6,673 bases of DNA, from NCBI GenBank assembly GCA_021811925.1, contig JAKAPY010000045.1, positions 4,358 to 11,030 of the forward strand. The letters are read 5' to 3'. Position 1 is the stretch's first letter. Every line of letters begins with the position of its first letter. Shown here piece by piece: positions 1 to 5,801 of the stretch. The notes under the pieces are model-generated. The model did not search any database and had not been told where the DNA came from. It was given only the letters and a program-made list of their open reading frames with translations. The stretch is from Thermoplasmata archaeon. Lineage in GTDB: Archaea > Thermoplasmatota > Thermoplasmata > Sysuiplasmatales > Sysuiplasmataceae. The translations under genes were made by a program, and so were the position numbers.

Positions 1-319
1 CTTCCGCCGAAATCAGGTGGCCGGAGATTCCCCTGTGGTCTTCACCACCGAGCGCCACATGCAGGTGGACGCTTTTCTTCCCATCCATATCTGCCACGGA
101 ACCGGACATGGAAACAAGCTCGTGAGGCATCGGGAACTTCGCTATTTCATACCCACTGCCGTTCCAGTATCCGATCTCTGCATTTCTGAGCATGCCAATG
201 CCCGATAGCACCATTGCTGAATCAGTTTTGCATTCATTCACGATCAGCTCTATGCCTCCGGACACCTGCTCCCCGTCGTCAAGAACCGCAGCAATCAAAT
301 CATTACCTGTTTTTCTCAT
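1..319 (-). CDS. PPC/DUF296-domain protein, N-terminal part (cut by window edge)
   Basis: The minus strand is open from an ATG at 319-317 to the window edge, giving 106 codons. The fold is recognisable as the PPC domain (plants and prokaryotes conserved, DUF296): a strand-rich start, the segment SGIGMLRNAEIGYW (residues 39-52), the LVSMSGSVADMDGK segment (68-81), then VHLHVALGGEDHRGISGHL (84-102). His85 and His87 of the HLHVALG motif and the GHL at 100-102 match the conserved, possibly metal-binding positions of the family. A stop codon (TGA, 340-338) precedes this ATG in frame with no other start codon between, so the start is well fixed. Stand-alone prokaryotic PPC proteins are about 130-150 residues, so most of it is present. 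In plants the domain accompanies AT-hooks in DNA-binding proteins; the role of prokaryotic stand-alone versions is poorly known, and I assign none. It is divergent from the molybdoenzyme gene. Confidence 0.85.
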   Translation of the reverse strand, partial: MRKTGNDLIAAVLDDGEQVSGGIELIVNECKTDSAMVLSGIGMLRNAEIGYWNGSGYEIAKFPMPHELVSMSGSVADMDGKKSVHLHVALGGEDHRGISGHLISAE

Positions 320-350
320 TTCAAAAGCCTGTTGGAGTCAACGGTCCGCG

Positions 351-361
351 GAATAAACATC
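351..361 (-). promoter_or_regulatory. TATA-like box for the PPC-domain gene
   Basis: On the minus strand this reads GATGTTTATTC, preceded by a purine-rich AGAAAA stretch that could act as a BRE. The box centre is about 35 bases upstream of the ATG at 319. With the usual archaeal spacing of about 26 bases to the transcription start, the leader would be about 9 bases, close to leaderless. No Shine-Dalgarno sequence is seen before the ATG. This is a pattern match only. Confidence 0.45.
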
Positions 362-469
362 TTTTCTGAGTCATCAGTCAGCCGGGCAACGGGCAGACGC
401 ACTTATCCGCCGCATTCCGATAAACGCCTACTTTCAACAGTCGCGGAAGGTCCAAACGATTTTGGCGTT

Positions 470-483
470 CGGAGGTTCCTCCG
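470..483. repeat. Inverted repeat upstream of the molybdoenzyme gene
   Basis: Two perfect 6-base arms, CGGAGG (470-475) and CCTCCG (478-483), are separated by TT. The repeat ends about 10 bases upstream of the TATA-like box at 491-501, where an archaeal regulator site could lie. It could also be a chance GC-rich dyad; a DNA-binding role is inference. Confidence 0.4.
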
Positions 484-490
484 GAATGGC

Positions 491-501
491 AAGTTTAAAT
501 T
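491..501 (+). promoter_or_regulatory. Candidate TATA box for the molybdoenzyme gene
   Basis: The sequence AAGTTTAAATT has a TTTAAA core centred near 496-497, about 36 bases upstream of the TTG at 533. Usual archaeal spacing would put transcription start near 522 and leave a leader of about 11 bases. A second AT-rich stretch, TTATATGG near 510-517, is another candidate but lies only about 20 bases from the TTG. Neither is strong alone; together they support a start near 533 rather than at 332. Confidence 0.35.
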
Positions 502-532
502 CGACTTTGTTATATGGCTGCTGGGACCTAAA

Positions 533-2992
533 TTGGAAACGATTGTAAGGCAAGATCGTGAAAAGGAGACGGGAACAGCCCCGGGCAGAACAGGGGAACT
601 CGTTGGCCGTGACTTGCCAAGGCGAGAAGGGTACAGGTTTGTTCAGGGAACGGGCGAGTTCGCTGCGGACATAATTTTTGCCAACGCCCTCAGTATTGCG
701 CTGTACAGGAGCCCGTACGCACACGCTAGAATAGTGAAAATTGACAAATCCAGGGCGCTTGCTACGCCCGGTGTCGTCGCCGTCTTCACCGGCTCGGACA
801 TGATTGAAAGCGGTCTCAGAAAGGAGGGAATGCGGATGGCCGGCCAATCGCAGGAACGGTATCCCCTTGCGGTCGGCAAAGTGCGGTACAACGGGGAGCC
901 TGTGGTAGCGGTAATCGCGGATTCTCAGTACACCGCCGAGGACGGCGTCAGCGCAGTAGAAGTGGAGTTTGAGCAGTTAGAGCCAAGCCTGGATCCTTAC
1001 AGGTCAGTTGAGGGTCACGACACTTCTCTTTTGCATGAAGGAACCAAGAGCAATGTGGTCTTTGAAAAAGTCTACAAATACGGTGATGTGGATGGCGCGT
1101 TTGCGAAGGCACAGAAGATCATAAAGAGGAACAGGCTGTACGTTCCGAGGTTCACGTCTGCTCCCCTTGAGCCGACAACAATCCAGGCTGACTTCAACAC
1201 GCGTCAGAACAGTCTCTACCTTAGCGGGAGCCTCAAATCATCAGAAATAACAAGGCAGATGCTGGCAAAGTACCTCGGCATCCCCTTCACTTCAATCCAT
1301 ATCTACATACCAGACGTCGGTGGCTCATTCGGTGTCAAGAATCATGGTGAGTGGGTGCTGCTTTGTGCATGGATAGCAAGACAACTTGGAAAAGCAGTGA
1401 AGTATGTTTCAACTCAGTCGGAAATGCTTACGGCCTCACAGCATGCGGAAGAGATATGGTGGGACGCTGAAATGGCGGTCGACCTGGACGGCACAATTCA
1501 CGGATTCAGGGCCAGGTGCATACATGACCAGGGTGCTTATACCAGCCTGCGGGGCATTGCGAACCAGCTCCGCAACCCGGTGGAGCAGTACAGGTTCAAA
1601 AGCTTCCAGCTGGACATAAGGGAGGTCCTTACCAACAAGGTCCCCTGCGGCTCCAACAGAGGTTATGCGAAGCTGCACCATGTGTTCATGCTCGAACGAC
1701 TGATGGATGCTGCAGCTAAGGAGCTAGGCCTCGATCCGGTGGAGATCAGGCGCAGGAACCTGGTGCTGCCCGAGGAAATGCCGTATACTGCCCCCAACGG
1801 TGCTGTGTACGACGGTGGAGACTATCCAGAGTTGCTCAGGCTAACCGCCGAGCTGTTTGACTATGAGGGGTTCAGGAAAAAGCAGGAGGAATGGCGGAAG
1901 CAGGGAAGATACGTGGGATGCGGCGTTGCGCTTGGAATGGAATCCAACCCATCAACCGAGGCGAAGGAGCTCAACGTCCTGCCGCTCGAACTGGTATCCA
2001 AGGGAACGGGTAACCAGGAGGCGGCATCGGTAGAGATCAACCAGTTCGGAAAGGTCCTTGTCACTGCAGGGGACATACCGCAGGGACAGGGGCATGAAGT
2101 GACAAACGCTCAGATTGTGGCGGACACATTAGGCATGCCGTACGACGATATTACAATAACAAGCGGCTATGACTCGTGGCGCGACGCCTCCACACCGTTC
2201 TCCATCACCTCAAGCTGCAGGTGGGCCGTGCTCGGAACAGGAGCGTTGATGGGGGCCTCCAGGCTTGTCAGGGAGAAGGTACTCAGGATTGCTTCCTATG
2301 TGCTGAATTCAAACAGCATTGAACTGAGCGACGGGGTTGTGACGGACAAGGCAACTGGCAATAGCGTGACAGTCGGTGAAATCGCGCGACTTGCGTACAT
2401 CGACCTGGAGAAGCTTCCCCCTGGAATTGAGCCGGGTCTGAAGTCAAGATACGTTTACAAGGCAAAGTACGATGTTGCTGGGGGCAGGGCAATTCCTGAC
2501 GCCAATGGTTATTCAAACCTGTCAATGTCTTATGCGGCCGAAGCCACTTTTGTTGCCGTGGAGGTTGACAGGGAGACAAACGAGATAAAGATACTCAACT
2601 TGAGCAAGACAGGCGATTGCGGAAGGCAGATCAACCCGGGTGTCGTCGCATCCCTGGAACACGGGGCGATCGCGGACCAGGTTGGTTTTGCACTGTTCAT
2701 GAAGATGGACTATGACGAGAATGGGCAGCTGCTCACTTCGACGTTTAAGGATTATGTCGTGCCGCTTGCCTCGGATCTGCCCAGCTTCCACCTGGGCCAT
2801 CTTGAGACGCCATCACTTTTCACGCCGCTTGGCGTCAAGGGAATGGCGGAGGGCGCAGGGACGCCCGCTGCGGCAACAATAGCTGCCATTGAAGATGCTC
2901 TTGAGCCTCTTGGAATTACGCTGGATGAGGTCCATATCACACCAAGCGATCTGCACAGACTGATAAGCAGGAAGCAGTCCCGGAGTTCCTGA
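533..2992 (+). CDS. Molybdopterin-binding large subunit, xanthine dehydrogenase/aldehyde oxidase family
   Basis: Predicted 819-residue subunit holding the molybdenum cofactor of a hydroxylase of the xanthine dehydrogenase, aldehyde oxidase and CO dehydrogenase superfamily. The N-terminal hammerhead domain starts at VGRDLPRREGYRFVQGTGEF. The catalytic part carries PDVGGSFGVK (GG[AGS]FG motif, nt 1310-1339), the active-site segment PCGSNRGYAK (nt 1643-1672), IPQGQGHE (nt 2075-2098) and GVKGMAEGAG (nt 2831-2860). The Glu at nt 2846-2848 in the last matches the family's catalytic base. The active-site segment is neither the AYRCSFR loop of true CO dehydrogenase nor AYRGAGR of form II, so CO oxidation is not supported; the substrate is unknown, perhaps an aldehyde or N-heterocycle. 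The frame is open back to a TTG at 332, but those 67 residues resemble no family sequence and overlap the divergent promoter, so I chose TTG 533. No 2Fe-2S or FAD subunit gene is adjacent. Confidence 0.88.
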   Translation: METIVRQDREKETGTAPGRTGELVGRDLPRREGYRFVQGTGEFAADIIFANALSIALYRSPYAHARIVKIDKSRALATPGVVAVFTGSDMIESGLRKEGMRMAGQSQERYPLAVGKVRYNGEPVVAVIADSQYTAEDGVSAVEVEFEQLEPSLDPYRSVEGHDTSLLHEGTKSNVVFEKVYKYGDVDGAFAKAQKIIKRNRLYVPRFTSAPLEPTTIQADFNTRQNSLYLSGSLKSSEITRQMLAKYLGIPFTSIHIYIPDVGGSFGVKNHGEWVLLCAWIARQLGKAVKYVSTQSEMLTASQHAEEIWWDAEMAVDLDGTIHGFRARCIHDQGAYTSLRGIANQLRNPVEQYRFKSFQLDIREVLTNKVPCGSNRGYAKLHHVFMLERLMDAAAKELGLDPVEIRRRNLVLPEEMPYTAPNGAVYDGGDYPELLRLTAELFDYEGFRKKQEEWRKQGRYVGCGVALGMESNPSTEAKELNVLPLELVSKGTGNQEAASVEINQFGKVLVTAGDIPQGQGHEVTNAQIVADTLGMPYDDITITSGYDSWRDASTPFSITSSCRWAVLGTGALMGASRLVREKVLRIASYVLNSNSIELSDGVVTDKATGNSVTVGEIARLAYIDLEKLPPGIEPGLKSRYVYKAKYDVAGGRAIPDANGYSNLSMSYAAEATFVAVEVDRETNEIKILNLSKTGDCGRQINPGVVASLEHGAIADQVGFALFMKMDYDENGQLLTSTFKDYVVPLASDLPSFHLGHLETPSLFTPLGVKGMAEGAGTPAAATIAAIEDALEPLGITLDEVHITPSDLHRLISRKQSRSS

Positions 2993-3043
2993 CCGTCATC
3001 CAGTGCCGCATTCCGCAGCATTGAGCATCTCACTGTTGTAATG

Positions 3044-3091
3044 GAAACGGGACAGGATGGATGGTTTGGGGAACAGGGTGATTCCCGTTTC
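3044..3091. repeat. 9-base inverted repeat in the intergenic region
   Basis: The arms GAAACGGGA (3044-3052) and TCCCGTTTC (3083-3091) are perfect reverse complements separated by 30 bases. They lie between the molybdoenzyme stop codon (2992) and the small membrane protein gene. The right arm ends three bases before an AT-rich TATA-like stretch, CTATTTATT (3095-3103 region). It could be a hairpin at the 3' end of the upstream transcript or a regulator-binding site for the downstream gene. No T-run follows directly, so a simple terminator is not clear. Confidence 0.4.
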
Positions 3092-3127
3092 AAGTCTATT
3101 TATTCAACACGGCGCGACAGAACAAGA

Positions 3128-3135
3128 TTTATAAA
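3128..3135 (+). promoter_or_regulatory. TATA box of the small membrane protein gene
   Basis: TTTATAAA is a textbook archaeal TATA core. Its centre is about 27 bases upstream of the ATG at 3159 and only about 6 bases upstream of the ATG at 3138. If it is used, transcription begins at or next to ATG 3159 and the first two ATG codons (3138, 3147) lie outside the transcript. A weaker AT-rich stretch near 3095-3103 could instead serve the ATG at 3138. Confidence 0.55.
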
Positions 3136-3148
3136 GCATGCGTAAAAT
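3135..3148 (+). repeat. 14-base exact repeat, copy 1
   Basis: AGCATGCGTAAAAT occurs here and again at 6350-6363. Both copies lie at the 5' edge of a plus-strand gene and include an ATG that is in frame with that gene but probably upstream of its real start. GCATGC within it is palindromic. See the second copy and the related finding. Confidence 0.4.
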
Positions 3149-3158
3149 GGACCAGCAA

Positions 3159-3374
3159 ATGGCTGAAGAGATACCAGGTAGAAAGTTCAAGTTTGCAGCT
3201 TCAGTCGGCATGCTCATCATAGGTGTATTGTTCTACTGGCTTTACGGCCTGTCATATGGCGAATGGAACCTGTTTCTGCCGGGGAATGACGGTGTCTACT
3301 CGGTCGTTGTCTTCTTTGTCGGCATAGGGATTGCTGGTTCGGTCCTTTTCAGGAAGAGACCCGCGGGCCAGTAA
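3159..3374 (+). CDS. Small protein with two predicted membrane segments, unknown function
   Basis: I do not recognise this protein. From ATG 3159 it is 71 residues; in-frame ATGs at 3147 and 3138 would add 4 or 7 residues at the N-terminus. A basic stretch (GRKFKF) precedes a first hydrophobic segment of about 22 residues (FAASVGMLIIGVLFYWLYGL). A short polar loop with Trp, Asn and Asp follows, then a second hydrophobic segment (VYSVVVFFVGIGIAGSVLF) ending in RKR. By the positive-inside rule both ends should be cytoplasmic with the loop outside. The start was chosen from the TATA box at 3128-3135. The TAA stop at 3372-3374 directly abuts the stop of the convergent proS gene, with no bases between. 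It is codirectional with the molybdoenzyme gene, but the gap of more than 140 bases and its own promoter make a shared transcript unlikely. Confidence 0.65.
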   Translation: MAEEIPGRKFKFAASVGMLIIGVLFYWLYGLSYGEWNLFLPGNDGVYSVVVFFVGIGIAGSVLFRKRPAGQ

Positions 3375-4772
3375 CTACATCGGTTTTGACACGACCGCCT
3401 CTATTTCTGTTTCATTGGCGCAGACGATGCATCTTCCGCTTCCGCTTGTTTTCCATTCAGGGATGCCAAGGATGCTCGATCCTGTCTTTTCATCGATGGT
3501 CTTTCCGCATGTTTCATTGCCGCACCACCAGATGATGTTGAGGCCCGGCCCTATCTCTTTCAGGTTCGCGACGCGATGCTCCGCTGCCTTCTCCCTCTCC
3601 GTGGCAATTCTCAACATGTTTTCTCTAATGCTGTCAAGCAGCTCCGAGACATCTTTTTCAAGCGAGGCTGTTCCTATGCTCTGCTTTTTTCCGCTGTCCC
3701 TCCTGACTGCGGTCACGAACTTGTCAGTCGCCTCCCTCTTGCCAACCTCAAGCCGCAGTGGCACGCCCTTGCCTTCCCATTCGTAGTATTTGTTCCCGGG
3801 CCTGATATCCCTGCTGTCAAGCCTGGTCCTGATTCCTGCCGCGACAAGCCTTGCTGCAACTTCGGCCGCCGCCTTGTCAATTATCTCGCTTTCCCCTTTC
3901 TTGAGGACAGGAACAACCACTACCTGAATCGGGGCAATTGGAGGCGGGAAAATGAGTCCCTTGTCGTCGCCATGCACCGCCACCACTGCGCCAAGCATCC
4001 TTTCGCTCAGTCCGTAAGTGGTCTGGAACACGGGCCTGCGCTGCCCGTCCTCGTCTTCAAAATATATGTCGTACGGGATGGAGAAATTGTTCCTGTACTG
4101 GTGTATCGACGCAATCTGCAGCGTCCTTCCGTCGGGGAGCACCGTGTCTATTGCCTTCGTGTAGTATGCCCCCGGGAATTTGTCCCATTCAGGTCTCGTG
4201 TGAATACGGAATGGAAGACAGAGTGCCCGGGCTATTCCCCTCATTATGTCAAGGTCCTCGGCTATCTGCCCCTCCGCCTCCTGGAAGGTTGCGTGGCATG
4301 TGTGCCCCTCGATGAAATGGATTTCCCTCACCCTTATGAACGCCCTTGTCTGCTTTGTTTCGTACCTGAATGTGTTCACTATCTGGTACACCCTCAATGG
4401 TAGATCAGCGTGCGATCTTATCCATGTTGAAAAAAGGGGGTACATTGCTGTTTCGCTTGTTGGCCTGAGCAGCAGTTTTATGTCAAGTTCGTTGTCGCCT
4501 GCCTTTGTGACCCAGTAGACCTGCGAATCGAACCCCTTTATGTGGTCCTTCTCCTTCTGGAACTGGTCTTCGGGTATAAGCAGGGGGAAGTTAACCTCGT
4601 CATGTCCCCTCGAATCGAATTCCTCCCTGACTTTGGAGTCAATAAGCAGCATCGCCTTCCATCCGTAGGGCGGCCATACATTGAGTCCCTTGACCGGATA
4701 TCTCTTGTCCGTGAGGTTGTTTTCCTCTACGACTGCGTTGTACCACTCACTGAAATTCTCTTCCTTCTTCAA
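3375..4772 (-). CDS. proS: Prolyl-tRNA synthetase, archaeal/eukaryote-like type
   Basis: Cytosolic class II synthetase that attaches proline to tRNA-Pro using ATP; 465 residues, close to the usual 470-480 for the archaeal type. Visible landmarks are FSEWY...RYPVKGLNVWPPYGW at the N-terminus (7-38), the proline-binding RPTSET loop (103-108), class II motif 2 around FRYETKQTRAFIRVREI (135-151) and motif 3 at GLSERMLGAVVAVHGDD (254-270). The anticodon-binding domain runs from about 283 to 365. A C-terminal zinc-like domain carries Cys417, Cys422, Cys448 and Cys451. The bacterial editing insertion is absent, as expected. The start is TTG at 4772: a TAG lies immediately upstream in frame, and the family aligns from FSEWY at residue 7. 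The protein ends in SKPM, not the C-terminal Tyr described for related enzymes. It is the last of three codirectional genes and meets the small membrane gene stop to stop. Confidence 0.96.
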   Translation of the reverse strand: MKKEENFSEWYNAVVEENNLTDKRYPVKGLNVWPPYGWKAMLLIDSKVREEFDSRGHDEVNFPLLIPEDQFQKEKDHIKGFDSQVYWVTKAGDNELDIKLLLRPTSETAMYPLFSTWIRSHADLPLRVYQIVNTFRYETKQTRAFIRVREIHFIEGHTCHATFQEAEGQIAEDLDIMRGIARALCLPFRIHTRPEWDKFPGAYYTKAIDTVLPDGRTLQIASIHQYRNNFSIPYDIYFEDEDGQRRPVFQTTYGLSERMLGAVVAVHGDDKGLIFPPPIAPIQVVVVPVLKKGESEIIDKAAAEVAARLVAAGIRTRLDSRDIRPGNKYYEWEGKGVPLRLEVGKREATDKFVTAVRRDSGKKQSIGTASLEKDVSELLDSIRENMLRIATEREKAAEHRVANLKEIGPGLNIIWWCGNETCGKTIDEKTGSSILGIPEWKTSGSGRCIVCANETEIEAVVSKPM

Positions 4773-4815
4773 CTAAACCACTTGGCCCGGCAAGTGTGTA
4801 TGTAAAATGGTGACG

Positions 4816-4824
4816 CTTATAAAC
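4816..4824 (-). promoter_or_regulatory. TATA box for proS
   Basis: On the minus strand this reads GTTTATAAG, a strong archaeal TATA core in the 66-base gap between the prs stop and the proS start. Its centre is 48 bases above the TTG at 4772, predicting a leader of about 20 bases rather than a leaderless mRNA. A second box, ATTTTACATA (about 4798-4807), lies about 30 bases above the TTG and would suit near-leaderless transcription. Which one is used cannot be decided by eye. Confidence 0.5.
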
Positions 4825-4838
4825 GTAATCTTCATCAC

Positions 4839-5714
4839 TCAGGCCCGCAGCTCGAACAGGTGCTCAAGCACAAGCGGGGCTACCGAGACTTCCGATGCAT
4901 CTGTCTCGATTGTATCTGTGGAAATTACTTCGTCTGCGAGTTCCCTCAGCTTAGGCAATGCGTTACCCGTGAAGAGGCCGTGCGTGCAACCCGCAAATAT
5001 GTGTTTCGCGCCAAGCTCCTTTAGCCGTTTCATTGCGGCCACCATTGAACCACCGGTGGCAATTATGTCGTCAACAATCAGGACCGTCTTGTCCTTGACA
5101 TCAACCTTCTTCGGGTACAGCTTGACATTTGTCGGGTCAATCCTCTCCTTTAGGAAATAGTCATAGTCGCAGCCGATTTCCTTCGCAGCTATTTTCGCGT
5201 ATTCGACAGCCCTCAGTCCCCCGTCGGGCGATATCACTGTGTCAATCTTGTGCTTCCTGAAGTATTTCGCTATCTGAGGGGAGGCGACAAAGTTCTTCGT
5301 CTTCGTATTCCGTATGTATTTTGATACCCCTTCAGCGTGCAGGTCTACAGTCAGTATTTCGTCAAACCTGTTGTCCAGGATCCCGGCAATTACTTCGGCA
5401 CTCACTGACTCGCCCTCCCTGAAGAGTTTGTCCTGACGCTGATAACCGTAGTAGGGTACAAGCAGCCTGACAGAATTCGGTTTTCTCCTCATGACTGCGT
5501 CGTGGAGAAGCAGCGTTTCGATTATGTTGCTGTCCGGAAAAGTTGCCGAAACAATTACTACATCCTTCTTTTCGAGCGGGGAAATGACACGCACATAGCT
5601 CTCCCCGTCAGGAAAGCGTTTCAACTCCGTCGAGGCAAGTTCCCACCCCGCTTCAGCCGCCAGGTGCTCGGAAAGCAATCTGCTGCTCGAACCGCTTACA
5701 ATGATCACGGGCAC
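4839..5714 (-). CDS. prs: Ribose-phosphate pyrophosphokinase (PRPP synthetase)
   Basis: Makes phosphoribosyl pyrophosphate from ribose 5-phosphate and ATP, the precursor for purines, pyrimidines and histidine. Numbered from GTG 5714 (291 residues), landmarks are KRFPDGESYVR (32-42), the PYYGYQRQDKLFREGES segment (87-103) with the ATP-site Arg/Lys residues, VDLHAEGV (123-130), SPDGGLRAVEYAK (162-174), the catalytic-loop KER (189-191) and the PRPP signature VDDIIATGGS (214-223). The length suits short archaeal enzymes such as those of Thermoplasma (about 286-290). The frame extends upstream to an ATG at 5762, adding 16 residues. I prefer GTG 5714 because the family begins at this first strand (VPVIIVSG) and because a TATA-like box sits 25 bases above it; that box would lie inside the longer gene. 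prs lies between ribL and proS on the same strand, with separate promoters likely. Confidence 0.93.
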   Translation of the reverse strand: MPVIIVSGSSSRLLSEHLAAEAGWELASTELKRFPDGESYVRVISPLEKKDVVIVSATFPDSNIIETLLLHDAVMRRKPNSVRLLVPYYGYQRQDKLFREGESVSAEVIAGILDNRFDEILTVDLHAEGVSKYIRNTKTKNFVASPQIAKYFRKHKIDTVISPDGGLRAVEYAKIAAKEIGCDYDYFLKERIDPTNVKLYPKKVDVKDKTVLIVDDIIATGGSMVAAMKRLKELGAKHIFAGCTHGLFTGNALPKLRELADEVISTDTIETDASEVSVAPLVLEHLFELRA

Positions 5715-5733
5715 TGGTAGCTTTTCGTATTTC

Positions 5734-5744
5734 TTATTAATATC
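5734..5744 (-). promoter_or_regulatory. TATA-like box for prs
   Basis: On the minus strand this reads ATATTAATAAG, with its centre about 25 bases upstream of the GTG at 5714. That is the spacing expected for leaderless archaeal transcription from this GTG. The element lies within the first codons of the longer frame beginning at ATG 5762, so it argues against that start. No clear TATA box of similar quality is seen 25-27 bases above 5762. Confidence 0.5.
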
Positions 5745-5801
5745 GGTCTGTGACCTTCGCATGGGTGCGCCACGGCCGTATCTGTAATTGGTTGTGATTG
5801 G

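Noticed and set aside
17..208. Short plus-strand open frame at the window start
   Set aside because: It is antisense to the PPC-domain reading frame, which is recognisable by its HLHVALG and GHL motifs.
1640..1675. Possible assignment of the molybdoenzyme as carbon monoxide dehydrogenase (CoxL)
   Set aside because: The diagnostic AYRCSFR loop is absent; the equivalent segment is PCGSNRGYAK, so a CO-oxidising role is not supported.
3576..4403. A 275-codon open frame on the plus strand opposite proS
   Set aside because: It lies entirely antisense to a prolyl-tRNA synthetase with all catalytic motifs intact. Its translation is rich in Cys, Arg, Pro and His with no recognisable domain, as expected of an antisense shadow.
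5763..5801. Possible terminator or small element between ribL and prs (CCAAT direct repeats on the minus strand)
   Set aside because: Two CCAAT copies a few bases apart are visible, but there is no stem, no T-run and no further pattern, so it was left out.
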